Origin: CAYNVQ01 sp964400735
Lineage (GTDB): Bacteria > Acidobacteriota > Aminicenantia > Aminicenantales > Aminicenantaceae
Length of the DNA stretch: 64,000 bases
Assembly: GCA_964400735.1 (NCBI GenBank)
Contig: CAYNVQ010000003.1
Location: 248,001 to 312,000, forward strand
Direction: 5' to 3'
Part shown: positions 34,884 to 44,306 of the stretch, in pieces
Layout: the number at the start of each line of letters is the position of its first letter
How positions within the stretch are numbered: position 1 is the stretch's first letter
Translations under genes and position numbers: made by a program
The notes under the pieces: model-generated
Databases searched by the model: none
The model's input: only the letters and a program-made list of their open reading frames with translations
Told to the model about the DNA's origin: nothing

Positions 34884-36065
34884 TCAGGAAAAAGTGCTTT
34901 TGACCAATAATTTACCGTCAGCCATCATTCTCCGCCCGCGAGAATAGACATCGGTCAGGTGAAATCCTTTGTCCATTAGCAGAAGGTCCGCATCCCTCCC
35001 AGGTTTAATTTCGCCTTTTCGCGGGAGTTTATAAAAAATGGAGGGTGTAGTGGAGAAGAGTTTTATGGCTTCTTCTAGGTCAACTATCTTATTCTTCATA
35101 AGATAGCGAAAATTGGATAGTAGAGTTTTTTGGGTGGCGATGGTCAGGCCGACAAGTCTTCCTTGTGAATCAAACCTGGGCATGCTGCCGTTGCTGTCTG
35201 AACTGATGGTGATATGTTCCAAAGAAGCCTCTTTTTTGCGACAGAGTTTAAGGGCTGTAGCAATGCTAACTTCCTGGTCATCCGAATCAGGTTCCTCTCC
35301 GGCCGTCAAGTCCACATATCCTCCTTGAAGAATGAAACGGATGGCCTCCTCAAGAAGCTCGGCGTTGCGATTGGCATGGGTGGGGATGACCTGGGTAACA
35401 GGAATTTCTGTCTCTTTGACCAGCCTGAAGAAATAATCGAGTTTACGCGGGCCATCTCCGAGATGACAGTGCAGAACACCCGCCTTTTTACCAAGCATTC
35501 CGCCCACCCGGCATTCGGCTGCCAGGCGGGTGAATTCCTCAAAAGTTGGCTGAGAGGAACGATGATCAGAAAGGGCGATTTCTCCTGCACCTATGACCCT
35601 GTCGATCAAGGCGATATCCGAGCGCACGCTCCCGGTGATGGTCACAACCGGGATTTGATAGGAGCCTGAAAAAATAAACGTCGTGATTCCCTCGATTTCC
35701 AATCCTCTGGCTTTGGCTAGCAGGGATTCCATATGGCGGGTTGTCCCATCCGTACCCAAGCATCCTATAACAGTAGTCACGCCGCTGGAGATGATGTCCT
35801 CTATGGTTATCTCGGGGGCACGGGTTGCGGGTCCTCCCTCGCCGCCGCCTCCAAGAATATGCACGTGGGTATCGATTAAACCAGGAATAATCAGTCTGTC
35901 CGAGGCATTCACTTCGAGAACGGGAAGTCCCTTTATCTCGATTTGTCCCGGCTCGGAAACAGCAGCGATTCTGTCTGTCATTATCAACACATCCTGTTTG
36001 CCCATGGAAGAGGGAGAATATACCTCTCCTCCCCTTATAAGCGTGGCCATTTTTTCTTCATTCAT
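34884..36065 (-). CDS. iadA: Isoaspartyl dipeptidase (beta-aspartyl peptidase)
   Basis: 393 residues, amidohydrolase superfamily, hydrolyses beta-aspartyl dipeptides arising from damaged proteins or cyanophycin. Metal ligands: DTHVHILGGGGEGGP (two His), HCHLGDGPRK, THANRN, and the late Asp in SSDSNGSMPRFD. By family alignment from memory, the residue that bridges the metals is a carboxylated Lys in E. coli IadA; here the equivalent segment reads GAGEIALSDHRSS, so Glu takes its place. AGGTG lies before the ATG. Confidence 0.9.
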   Translation of the reverse strand: MNEEKMATLIRGGEVYSPSSMGKQDVLIMTDRIAAVSEPGQIEIKGLPVLEVNASDRLIIPGLIDTHVHILGGGGEGGPATRAPEITIEDIISSGVTTVIGCLGTDGTTRHMESLLAKARGLEIEGITTFIFSGSYQIPVVTITGSVRSDIALIDRVIGAGEIALSDHRSSQPTFEEFTRLAAECRVGGMLGKKAGVLHCHLGDGPRKLDYFFRLVKETEIPVTQVIPTHANRNAELLEEAIRFILQGGYVDLTAGEEPDSDDQEVSIATALKLCRKKEASLEHITISSDSNGSMPRFDSQGRLVGLTIATQKTLLSNFRYLMKNKIVDLEEAIKLFSTTPSIFYKLPRKGEIKPGRDADLLLMDKGFHLTDVYSRGRRMMADGKLLVKSTFS

Positions 36066-36195
36066 TCTGTTTTCACCTGGCCTTTGATTCTGCCGCTAAA
36101 TTATCATGGATGATATGGATTTTCAAGAGATGGGAATGCTTCGCCTGTATTAAAAAGAATATCTCTTCTGAAGATGGTATGGTATAATTGAAAAA

Positions 36196-36954
36196 ATGAC
36201 GAGTGCCGAGTATGAGCTGCAAAAGATATGGCCTATCATAAACAGGCTCTGCAATTTTTTCCTGGTAACAAAAAAAATCGAAGTCAGGGGGGAGGCAAAT
36301 TTTGTGGAAAATGGTCCGAATATCATCGTGGGCAATCACATCGGCACGTTCAAGGATGTGGCGACCATATTGAAGATCGTGCCCCGTCCGATATTTTTTA
36401 CGGCAAACAGGATGATATTCAATAAAGACGATTTTAACTTGCTGATCAAAAGACACTTGCAAAGGCATCTGAACACATTCGGGTATTTTTTAGATCTGGT
36501 GCTGGCTCCTATGAAAAAACGATTTATCCAGTTCATTTCTTCGAACATAGCCAGGGTGGGAACCATCCCCGTGGATCTGACAGGAAGGAAGAGTCTGGCC
36601 ATCAGGAAATGCCAGGAATACGTCAAAAACGGAAGAGCTGTAATCGCCCTTCAGGGAATAGGAAGAATGAATAAAAAAGACCCCCATCCTTATATTAGCC
36701 CTTTCCGACGAGGACCTTCCATCATTTCATATAATTTATTCACCGAGAATGACATTGCAGTGGCCGTGACTCCGTTGGCCTTTTTTGGCACCCACCACCC
36801 GGTGATCATTCCCGGAAAGATCAAAGTCAATGTCGGCGAACCGATGTTTATCGCAGATTATATGGCGGATGGTTTGGGGGCGACCGTGGAGAGGTTCCGG
36901 GCAGCAATGGAAAGAAGGGTGCAAGAGCTTTTCATGGATCTGGTCAAGACTTAA
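36196..36954 (+). CDS. PlsC-like lysophospholipid acyltransferase, divergent
   Basis: 252 residues. The acyltransferase block I reads VGNHIGTFKD, that is His-x5-Asp rather than the usual His-x4-Asp. Other blocks are recognisable but weak: RVGTIPVDLTGRKS, ALQGIGRMNKKD (in place of the FPEGTRS motif), FRRGPS, and VTPLAFFGTHHPV. Most likely it acylates a lipid in the inner membrane; the substrate is unclear. No close neighbour on the same strand. Confidence 0.7.
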   Translation: MTSAEYELQKIWPIINRLCNFFLVTKKIEVRGEANFVENGPNIIVGNHIGTFKDVATILKIVPRPIFFTANRMIFNKDDFNLLIKRHLQRHLNTFGYFLDLVLAPMKKRFIQFISSNIARVGTIPVDLTGRKSLAIRKCQEYVKNGRAVIALQGIGRMNKKDPHPYISPFRRGPSIISYNLFTENDIAVAVTPLAFFGTHHPVIIPGKIKVNVGEPMFIADYMADGLGATVERFRAAMERRVQELFMDLVKT

Positions 36955-36995
36955 ACAGGGGTGATCCGAATGATCGGGCCCTCTTTCCCTTTCGC

Positions 36996-38930
36996 TTATT
37001 CTTGTTCGCCGCTAAAACGAGATAGAATATCCGAATTTGTCTTCAGAAAGAGGTCGTATCTGATCTTTACCTCTTTCTCCTCTCTCATTTTGGATAGATA
37101 AGAGGCAAAAAATCGGTTCTTCTTCGTTTCCAAAAGATTTTCCGTTTCCGTTTTCTTTTCCTTTTCGAATTCTTCTTTGGTGACTTCTTTCCTGTCGAGA
37201 ACCCGGATAAGCGCATATCCTGATTCAATCTCCACGGGATCGCTCGCCTCATTCAATGGCATAGTGAACGACAGTTCGTCTATCCGCTGGTTTTCTCCTA
37301 TGACGCCGAGGTATTGTCCTCTTTTATGTTCCTCAACGGTCTTGTATTCCATCCCATAATCCTCTGCCAAGGTTTCCAGGCTTTTTTTGTTGAGCTCCTG
37401 TTTGACTTGCTGCATCTTTTGCTCTGCGATTTCCTTTTTTTTCAGGGCTTCGAAATCTTGGGTGACTTGCTCCTTCACTTCGTCCAAATTGGCTGCTCGC
37501 GGTTGTTCGATCTTCATGAGCTGGGCCAGGCCGACTCCTGAATAGGTGTAAATGGGAGAGGAAATTTCTTTCTCTTCAAGGTTGAAGATGGCCATGCTTA
37601 TGGAACCCGAAGGATCGATATCTTCCAGAGGATCGTTTTCTTTTAAGAGCCCGGTGCTTTTGACTTTATACTCCAGCTTCTGAGCCGCCACATCCAGGCT
37701 CTTTTCTTTTTTTGAGGCGTTCTCCAGTTGAGCGATTTTCGTCTCGGCCAGCTGCCTCGCCTTTTCATCCTTGAGAATATCCGAGATTCTTTCCTTAACG
37801 GTTTCGAAAGGTTGGATGGTTTCAGGTTCCTTTTTCGTGACCTTGAGGATGGCTACCCCCTCTTCGAGTTCGAGAACATCGGAAACCTCTCCCTGGTTTA
37901 ACCCGTTTATTTCGTTCTGTTCCTTTTCGGCAAGGCTTCTCCATTCATAGAGACCCCAATCTCCCGAATCCTTGGCCTTTTCATCCTTGGACCGTCTTTT
38001 GGCCATTTCACCGAAATCTTCTCCCTTGTTTATTTGCTCGAGAATTTCTCTAGCCTGATCCAGAACGATTTCCCTGTCTTGCTCTTCGAAGGGAAGATAG
38101 ATTCGGCTCACTTGTATCTTTTCGGGCTCCTTGAATCGAGCGTTGTTTTCGCTGTAGTATTCCTCGAGTTCAGAATCCGTCAACTCGACGCCTTCTTTCA
38201 TGTCATCTGTTTTGATAAAGATGTAGTCGGCTTCCCTTTTTTCAGGAATTTTGTAATCGTCTTTTTTTTGGGCGAAATATTCGTCTAATTCGGCATCGCT
38301 GGGTTCTTGATCGAGTTCGACTTTATCCAGCCCCAGGATAACATATTCCAATTTAGCCGTGTCATTGGTGTTTTTATAATTTTCCCATACCTCCTCTTCG
38401 GTAACCGTCACCCCGGCTGTTATGACCTGGATGACTTTATCCAGGATGATTTCCTGGCTGAGGCTTTTTTCGAATTCACTTAAGGCGATACGGTTCCAAT
38501 CCAGAATTTTTTTGTATTCGTTGAATCCCACGAACTTCCCATCTTTTTGAAATACTGGATAACTCATGATTTTTTTTCGTATCTCGTCGTCAGTGGCTTC
38601 GACCCCCATTTCTTCGGCCAATTGGTTGAGCAGCACCTGCTGGATGAGCTGGTTGAGGATCTGCTGAGGAATGTTGAGCTGCTGGATGAACCGGCTGTCG
38701 AGTTCCCTGAATTCTTTCTGCATGGCTTCCAGCCTTTGTCGCAAGGTCTGGTAGTAGAGGCTCACGGAGATTTTTTCTTTTCCTACGGTAGCCAGGGTAT
38801 CGGCTCCTCTGCCTTCTCCGAGACGTCCAGCCCCTCCCCACACGGCAAAAATGGAAATGATGAAGGCAATGATGACGAACCATAGAGTAGGAGCCAAGGA
38901 TTTCAGATTTTTTCTCATTGATTTTAGCAT
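36996..38930 (-). CDS. PpiD-like periplasmic chaperone / peptidyl-prolyl isomerase
   Basis: 644 residues. A single N-terminal membrane helix (LWFVIIAFIISIFAVW at ~17-32) anchors it; SurA_N helices follow at ~50-190. A parvulin-like rotamase region lies around 260-390 (EKIQVSRIYLPFEE, KSKDEKAKDSGDWGLYEW, in part), with a second degenerate one after ~450. Helps secreted outer-membrane and periplasmic proteins fold at SecYEG. Alone on its transcript, 90 bp after the acyl-CoA dehydrogenase gene. Confidence 0.88.
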   Translation of the reverse strand: MLKSMRKNLKSLAPTLWFVIIAFIISIFAVWGGAGRLGEGRGADTLATVGKEKISVSLYYQTLRQRLEAMQKEFRELDSRFIQQLNIPQQILNQLIQQVLLNQLAEEMGVEATDDEIRKKIMSYPVFQKDGKFVGFNEYKKILDWNRIALSEFEKSLSQEIILDKVIQVITAGVTVTEEEVWENYKNTNDTAKLEYVILGLDKVELDQEPSDAELDEYFAQKKDDYKIPEKREADYIFIKTDDMKEGVELTDSELEEYYSENNARFKEPEKIQVSRIYLPFEEQDREIVLDQAREILEQINKGEDFGEMAKRRSKDEKAKDSGDWGLYEWRSLAEKEQNEINGLNQGEVSDVLELEEGVAILKVTKKEPETIQPFETVKERISDILKDEKARQLAETKIAQLENASKKEKSLDVAAQKLEYKVKSTGLLKENDPLEDIDPSGSISMAIFNLEEKEISSPIYTYSGVGLAQLMKIEQPRAANLDEVKEQVTQDFEALKKKEIAEQKMQQVKQELNKKSLETLAEDYGMEYKTVEEHKRGQYLGVIGENQRIDELSFTMPLNEASDPVEIESGYALIRVLDRKEVTKEEFEKEKKTETENLLETKKNRFFASYLSKMREEKEVKIRYDLFLKTNSDILSRFSGEQE

Positions 38931-39020
38931 CTTCGCACCTCTAACATTTTTTCATCATAGCCTTCTTGCTTCCTCAATGTCTTTGATAAAAAACATTGTG
39001 AAACAGGTATGAGATATCCT

Positions 39021-40163
39021 CTATTCATTGATCAATGCTCTTGATATGACCATCCTTTGTATTTCCGATGTTCCTTCATAGATAGTAAGAACACGGGCGT
39101 CCCTGTAAAGCTGCTCGACCATGAATTCTTTTGAATAGCCGTAAGCTCCGTGGATCTGTACAGCCATATAGACGATCTTATTGGCGACTTCAGATGCGAA
39201 AAGTTTGGCCATAGCGGCTTCTTTGGTGATGGATTTTTCTGTATCCCAGAGATAGGCTGCCCGATGGGTGAGCAGGCGGGCGGCATCGATGAGCAAGGCC
39301 ATATCCGCTATCATGAATTGTATGGCTTGGAATTCAGCTATAGGTTGGCGGAAAGCCTCTCTTTGTTTGGCATACATGACGGTCTCATCCAAAGTTCTTT
39401 GGGAAAGACCCACGGATTGAGCGGCGATGCCTATTCGGGAGCCATCGAGGCAGTGAAGAGCGATAGCCGCTCCCTTCCCTTCCTCTCCAAGGAGATTTTC
39501 GGCTGGAACACGGCAGTCCTCGAGAACGATCTCGGCTGTTGGGGAAGCGTGAAGGCCCATTTTCTCCTCGACGGTAGAAACCCTGATGCCGGGAAAGTCT
39601 TTTTCGACGATAAAGGCGCTCAGATTTTTCTTGCTTGCTTTGTTTTCGGTATTCGCAAAGAGAATGTAGGCCATGGCATCTTTTCCTGTGGTCACCCAGG
39701 CCTTGGTTCCGTTCAAAATATAGGCATCTCCTTTTTTGACGGCCTTCGTTTTCAAGCCACGGATGTCCGAGCCTGCCCCAGGCTCGGTGAGAGCGAAAGC
39801 GCCGATTATCTCTCCTCTGGCGGCCTTGGGGAGGTATTCCTCCTTTTGTCGATCGGATCCGAACCTCAAAATGGAATAACAGAATAGAGAACAGTGAACA
39901 CTCACGATGACGGCTAAGGAAGGAAGAGCCCGACTGAGTTCTTCCAGAGTGATCATCAAAGAGAGGGTATCTGTCTTGATTCCTCCATATTCATTAGGGA
40001 TGGACATGCCCAGGATCCCGAGCTCAGCCAGTTTATCGAGCAGTTCTTGGGGAAATTGATGATTCTCCTCCAGAGTTTTGGCGGTGGGATAGACTTCCTT
40101 TTGGGCGAAATCTCTTATCATTTCCTTGATGAGGATCTGGTCTTCGTTGAGGTCGAAATTCAC
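39021..40163 (-). CDS. Acyl-CoA dehydrogenase
   Basis: 380 residues, full-length short-chain type. FAD/acyl-CoA motifs: GAFALTEPGAGSD, GTKAWVTTGKDA, EAFRQPIAEFQAIQF and the C-terminal catalytic Glu in IYEGTSEIQRMVI. Oxidises acyl-CoA to enoyl-CoA, passing electrons to ETF; short branched substrates from amino-acid breakdown would suit this organism. It overlaps the HIT gene by 4 bp. Confidence 0.94.
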   Translation of the reverse strand: MNFDLNEDQILIKEMIRDFAQKEVYPTAKTLEENHQFPQELLDKLAELGILGMSIPNEYGGIKTDTLSLMITLEELSRALPSLAVIVSVHCSLFCYSILRFGSDRQKEEYLPKAARGEIIGAFALTEPGAGSDIRGLKTKAVKKGDAYILNGTKAWVTTGKDAMAYILFANTENKASKKNLSAFIVEKDFPGIRVSTVEEKMGLHASPTAEIVLEDCRVPAENLLGEEGKGAAIALHCLDGSRIGIAAQSVGLSQRTLDETVMYAKQREAFRQPIAEFQAIQFMIADMALLIDAARLLTHRAAYLWDTEKSITKEAAMAKLFASEVANKIVYMAVQIHGAYGYSKEFMVEQLYRDARVLTIYEGTSEIQRMVISRALINE

Positions 40164-40657
40164 TTTTTATCCTTTTGCTGAAAATACACGAGCAGGTGCT
40201 CATAGGTCGTTTGAAGGTCTTCCAGGACGACCCTCGTTTTTCCGATAAGAGGCATGAAGTTCGAATCCCCTGTCCATCTGGGTATGATGTGCAGGTGATA
40301 ATGATCTATTACGCCCGCTCCCGCACTCTGACCGATGTTCATCCCTGTGTTAAATCCTTGAGGGTTATACTTCTGGCGCAAGATCCTCAAACAACGCCTG
40401 AGGAGTTCCATCATTTCAACGGTGGATGCCTTGTCGGCCAATTCGATGGAATCCAAATGCTTATAGGGTGCGATCATCAAATGGCCGGGTGTATAGGGGT
40501 ATTTATTCAGCAGGACGAAATTGTGATTTCCCTTATGAAGGATGAGCATGTTTTTGTCATCATTCTTCTCCAGAGCCTGGCAAAATATACACCCTTTCAT
40601 TTTGAAAACCCGTCTGACATACTCTTCTCTCCAGGGAGCCGTTATGTATGTCGTCAT
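40160..40657 (-). CDS. HIT-family nucleotide hydrolase/phosphorylase
   Basis: 165 residues. Histidine triad HYHLHIIPRW at ~120-129. The zinc-site FCQAL (GCIFCQALE) and the TAPWREEYV start class it with the Ap4A phosphorylase-like 'APWR' branch. Cleaves dinucleotide or nucleoside phosphate substrates. ATGA-type overlaps on both sides couple it to the IHF/HU gene before and the acyl-CoA dehydrogenase gene after. Confidence 0.92.
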   Translation of the reverse strand: MTTYITAPWREEYVRRVFKMKGCIFCQALEKNDDKNMLILHKGNHNFVLLNKYPYTPGHLMIAPYKHLDSIELADKASTVEMMELLRRCLRILRQKYNPQGFNTGMNIGQSAGAGVIDHYHLHIIPRWTGDSNFMPLIGKTRVVLEDLQTTYEHLLVYFQQKDKK

Positions 40658-40929
40658 TCGTTGATCATGTTTTTTATCAGTTTGCTCGGCTTGAAATAGA
40701 GTACTTTTTTAGAGGGAACCTGGACAGGCTTTCCTGTCCGGGGATTTCTTCCCGAGCGGGCGCCTCTCTGTCGAAAACGAAAGCTGCCGAATCCTCTCAA
40801 CTCTATTTCTTCTCCCCGCAAAAGGGCATCCTTCATCGTTTGAAAGAAAAAATTGACGCCTTCTTCCGCTTCTTGCTTCGAAATATTCATTTCCCTGGCG
40901 ATTTTGTTGACAATATCAGCTTTTATCAT
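40654..40929 (-). CDS. HU/IHF-family DNA-bending protein
   Basis: 91 residues. ADIVNKIAREMNISKQEAEEGV helix pair, ELRGFGSFRFRQRGARSGRNPRTG arm (in part), VPSKKVLYFKPSKLI end. The RNPRTGK arm is shared by HU and IHF. Position directly after rpsA, as ihfB in Proteobacteria, favours an IHF-type role. It overlaps rpsA by 14 bp. Confidence 0.93.
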   Translation of the reverse strand: MIKADIVNKIAREMNISKQEAEEGVNFFFQTMKDALLRGEEIELRGFGSFRFRQRGARSGRNPRTGKPVQVPSKKVLYFKPSKLIKNMINE

Positions 40930-42685
40930 CTTTTTCCTCCTTTTTTTTCTCTGTTTTTTTTGTTTTCCTTTTCGGGGCTTCTATATTTTTCAACTTATCT
41001 CTCATTAAATCACCCAGAGTCAGCCGGTCATTCTGGCTCTGCACATATTTCTGGTACTCCATTTTTTGCATTTCAGCCTGAGCCTGTCTGAAACTGAGAG
41101 AAATCTTTTTCTCCTCCTGGTTCAATTTGATGATTTTGGCCAATTTTTCTTCACCTACTTTGAAGAACTCGGCTGGATTGTCAATCTTGCGATCATCCAG
41201 TTCCGAGAGAAAAACGACTCCCTCTATTCCAGGAGTTATTTCCACGAACACGCCGAAGTTAGCCAAACGAACGATCTTGACTTTGACCATATCGCCCACT
41301 TTTTGGCGGGCGAAAAAGTCCTCCCAAATGTCCCCCTCGAGCTGTTTGATGCCCAGGGAAAGCTTTTGTTTCTTGATATCGATATTCAGGATGATGGCTT
41401 CCGTTTCTTCCCCGGCCTTTAAAACATCCGAGGGATGCTTTATCTTTTTCCAGCTTATGTCCGAAATATGGATAAGTCCTTCGATCCCTTTTTCAACCTC
41501 AAGAAATGCCCCGAAGTCCGTGATGCTGGTGATGGTCCCTTTAACTCGGGAACCGGGACTGTATTTTTGTTGAAATGACTCCAAGGGGTGCGGAGTGACC
41601 TGCTTCAGACCCAGAGAAATTCGCTTGGTCGATGGGTTGATGGATAATATGGTAACCATTACTTCTTCTCCCGGGGATAGTATCTTCTTGGGGTGGACAG
41701 GTTTTCGAGACCAGGTTAAGTCAGAGACATGGACCAATCCTTCCACACCCGGTTCGAGTTCGATGAAGGCCCCGAAATCGGTCAGACTGACGACCTTTCC
41801 TATAACTTTTTGGCCTGTCATATATTTTTCCTCGATATTCTCCCAGGGGTCGGCGGTGAGCTGTTTGAATCCCAAAGAAATTCTTTCTTCTTTTTCGTTG
41901 AAATCGAGCACCACGACTTCGACTTCTTGTCCGGGCTGGAATATCTCGGAAGGGTGGTTGATTTTTCCCCAGGAAATATCCGATATGTGCAACAAACCTT
42001 CTATCCCTCCTAAATCTATGAAAGCACCAAAATTGGTGAGGGATTTGACTCGGCCTTTCACTTTCGCTCCGACGCTTATTTGGTCGAACACACGTCTCTT
42101 TTTTTTCTCTTTCTCATCCTGAAGATAAAGTTTTCTGGATATAACGGCGTTTTCTGTTTTTCGGTCGAATTTGATCACCTTGAACTTGTATAGATTGCCA
42201 ATCAGCTTTTCTGGATCCTTCACCACTTTTACATCCGCATGAGAATCAGGAAGGAAAACGTTGATCCCTACATTGACATTGTACCCATTTTTTATTTTTT
42301 CGGTGATTTTGCCAACGATCCAGCTATTGTGCTGGAAAGCTTTTTCGAGATTATTCAATGCCTTCATGGCCAAGGCTTTCTTCTTGGAAAGTAAGAGATA
42401 ACCCTCTTTTAAATCGCTCTTCTCCAGGACGGCCTCGACATCATCGCCTAGGTTTAAAGTGCCAGGGTCTTGTTGATCGGCAAAGTCATCAAGCGGAATG
42501 ATTCCTTCGGACTTGAAACCCACATCGACGATAACATAGGTCGGTGTGACCTTGATGATTTTTCCCGTGAGCAGCTTACCTGGTGAAAGTTCTTTGGCAC
42601 TGAACTGGTATTTTTCCAGAAGATCGGCATAATCCTCCGCATCGATAGTTTCCTCTTTCTTGGACTTTTTAGTTAATTCTGACAT
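40916..42685 (-). CDS. rpsA: 30S ribosomal protein S1
   Basis: 589 residues with six S1 RNA-binding repeats, typical of Gram-negative S1: GKIIKVTPTYVIVDVG, then a divergent second, then KSLTNFGAFIDLGG, VSLTDFGAFIELEPG, TSITDFGAFLEVEKG and VRLANFGVFVEITPG. C-terminal Lys tail. Binds mRNA leaders for 30S initiation. The ATG at 42685 behind GAGGG is preferred over a longer frame to 42721. Confidence 0.96.
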   Translation of the reverse strand: MSELTKKSKKEETIDAEDYADLLEKYQFSAKELSPGKLLTGKIIKVTPTYVIVDVGFKSEGIIPLDDFADQQDPGTLNLGDDVEAVLEKSDLKEGYLLLSKKKALAMKALNNLEKAFQHNSWIVGKITEKIKNGYNVNVGINVFLPDSHADVKVVKDPEKLIGNLYKFKVIKFDRKTENAVISRKLYLQDEKEKKKRRVFDQISVGAKVKGRVKSLTNFGAFIDLGGIEGLLHISDISWGKINHPSEIFQPGQEVEVVVLDFNEKEERISLGFKQLTADPWENIEEKYMTGQKVIGKVVSLTDFGAFIELEPGVEGLVHVSDLTWSRKPVHPKKILSPGEEVMVTILSINPSTKRISLGLKQVTPHPLESFQQKYSPGSRVKGTITSITDFGAFLEVEKGIEGLIHISDISWKKIKHPSDVLKAGEETEAIILNIDIKKQKLSLGIKQLEGDIWEDFFARQKVGDMVKVKIVRLANFGVFVEITPGIEGVVFLSELDDRKIDNPAEFFKVGEEKLAKIIKLNQEEKKISLSFRQAQAEMQKMEYQKYVQSQNDRLTLGDLMRDKLKNIEAPKRKTKKTEKKKEEKDDKS

Positions 42686-42933
42686 TGGACCCTCTTTTCC
42701 GTTTGGGATTGAAGCAGGCATCTTAGCTTTATTTTTGCCGCAGCTTTTTCATTGACCGCGGGAGGAAAGAAGTCTCCTCCGGATGGAATTATTTTTTTTG
42801 ACCCTTGTACCATTTCTGGAACGACCGGTTCGGCCTTACCGACAACTGCCACCATGACCGTTTTAAATGGATCAAGGACCGCTTTTTTCACCCGGAAGCA
42901 TTGGCCTGAATCCGTTGCTCTAACGACTTGCAT
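42673..42933 (-). CDS. Possible small hypothetical protein upstream of rpsA
   Basis: 86 residues, ATG at 42933, ending 13 bp inside the rpsA start, which could couple the two. The peptide (FRVKKAVLDPFKTVMVAVVGKAEP...) shows no family and no strong ribosome-binding site precedes it. The frame may be fortuitous in the rpsA leader, which is otherwise 330 bp without a gene. Confidence 0.3.
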   Translation of the reverse strand: MQVVRATDSGQCFRVKKAVLDPFKTVMVAVVGKAEPVVPEMVQGSKKIIPSGGDFFPPAVNEKAAAKIKLRCLLQSQTEKRVQCQN

Positions 42934-43015
42934 TTTATTGGAGAAAGAATGACTATACTAAATGATTTAGGAGCCTCCTGTCAATCCTAACTATACGTAA
43001 AAATTGAACTTAAGA

Positions 43016-44143
43016 TTAGTTTTTCGGATGGAGGAAGGTCCCGATTCCAGATTGTAAGACTTCTGCGGCAGAGGGGACGTTTTTAAACTGGATGGAAAGT
43101 TCAGGAAGCATTTCCTGCAGACTTTCGAGGAGGGCTGTGATGGAAGCGAGGTGGCGTGCGACCCTTTTTTGAAGCGGAATCCCTTCTTTGCCGAAAGGGA
43201 CAAAAAGAAGTCCTAGCTGAGCGGCCCTGGCATAATTTTTATCCTTGCCTTCCACTATGAGAGAGGCCGAAGGCTTTCCTTTGAGCCGGCCATGGGAAGC
43301 GTTGGCCGTTTCCAGAAGAATGGCCATTGTGTCGGCGCAGTCTCCCCATTCCCTGTGACTCAACCCCCGTAAATTGGGGGGCGATGCTTCCAGACGGATA
43401 TCCACTCCTTCCGATTGCAACCTCATCATGGCCAGGGCGGCCAGCTCGGCACTGTTTTCATGAAAGACGATGGCGTTGATCACCGGATATTCGGGAGCTG
43501 CCTCATGGAGGTCTAGCGCGAGGTCAACGCCTTCTCTCCTGATGACTTCCATGATGGCCCAGGCGATTTTTTCGGTAAGGAACCCCCCTTTTTTTCCAGG
43601 ATAGCATCTATTGAGATTCCGGCTTTCTGTCCCGGATAGTTTTTGCCCAGCCGGATTGACATAAATGACAGGATCGGGCCACTGATGGATGGGGTTGGTG
43701 AGCCTCGACCCGTAACGAAACCATCTTTTTCCTTTTCCGGCTTGGATAGAATATTTTTGTGGATTTCCCTCCATGGGATCGTTATGCGTGAATCCACTGT
43801 TGTTGGCACGCGGGATAACGATGATCTTACCCTTTTCGACCAGCAGGTTTTCCACTAGGAGCACGGCCGTGATGAAACCTGCCGGTTCGTTGGGGTGAGT
43901 CCCTCCCAAGACAAGAAGGGTTCCTCCTGCTTTTTTTCCTTCGAAAACATAAACCTCGGAATCTCCCGCCGTATCTTTCAATCCTTGGTGGTAATCACTC
44001 AGATTTTTTTTGAGCGCCAAATTCCGGCTGGGATAGAATGGCTCCTTCTGATGAAGTTTCTGGAAGTCCTGGCCAGAAAAAAAACACATCATGCCCGTCA
44101 TAAATAGCGAAAGAAATCCTGTAAAAAGATGTTTTTTTTTCAT
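43016..44143 (-). CDS. Secreted M14-like (succinylglutamate desuccinylase/aspartoacylase) zinc hydrolase
   Basis: 375 residues from ATG at 44143. Signal peptide KKKHLFTGFLSLFMTGMMCFFS, so it acts outside the cytoplasm. Zinc motif LGGTHPNEPAG (His-x2-Glu), further PGKKGGFLTEKIAW, and the third ligand His in LDLHEAAPEYP. The family deacylates N-acyl amino acids or trims peptides. Its start overlaps the stop of the 48-residue membrane ORF (ATGA), and it is third in a TRAP permease transcript. The exact substrate is unknown. Confidence 0.82.
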   Translation of the reverse strand: MKKKHLFTGFLSLFMTGMMCFFSGQDFQKLHQKEPFYPSRNLALKKNLSDYHQGLKDTAGDSEVYVFEGKKAGGTLLVLGGTHPNEPAGFITAVLLVENLLVEKGKIIVIPRANNSGFTHNDPMEGNPQKYSIQAGKGKRWFRYGSRLTNPIHQWPDPVIYVNPAGQKLSGTESRNLNRCYPGKKGGFLTEKIAWAIMEVIRREGVDLALDLHEAAPEYPVINAIVFHENSAELAALAMMRLQSEGVDIRLEASPPNLRGLSHREWGDCADTMAILLETANASHGRLKGKPSASLIVEGKDKNYARAAQLGLLFVPFGKEGIPLQKRVARHLASITALLESLQEMLPELSIQFKNVPSAAEVLQSGIGTFLHPKN

Positions 44144-44286
44144 TTGACGGAGAGAAGCCGAAGAAGAAATACAACCAGGACCAGCGCTGCACCCAATTGA
44201 TTCCAGAATTTTTTCTCGCGCAGTATATACCAAACCAGATGAAGAGACAGATAAAAAACCACGATGAGATAAAAGATTTGCATCAT
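44140..44286 (-). CDS. 48-residue two-helix membrane protein next to TRAP permease
   Basis: Starts at ATG 44286 (another ATG follows at once), with GGTGA five bases before it, 20 bp after the TRAP permease stop. Ends in TGA overlapping the ATG of the M14-like gene. Sequence plan: helix 1 QIFYLIVVFYLSLHLVWYIL, charged loop REKKFWNQ, helix 2 LGAALVLVVFLLRLL. Good signals at both ends make it a real gene. Size and place suggest a reduced small subunit of the transporter, in place of DctQ, but no homology is visible. Confidence 0.65.
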   Translation of the reverse strand: MMQIFYLIVVFYLSLHLVWYILREKKFWNQLGAALVLVVFLLRLLSVK

Positions 44287-44306
44287 AGGTTCACCATATT
44301 GTTCAT

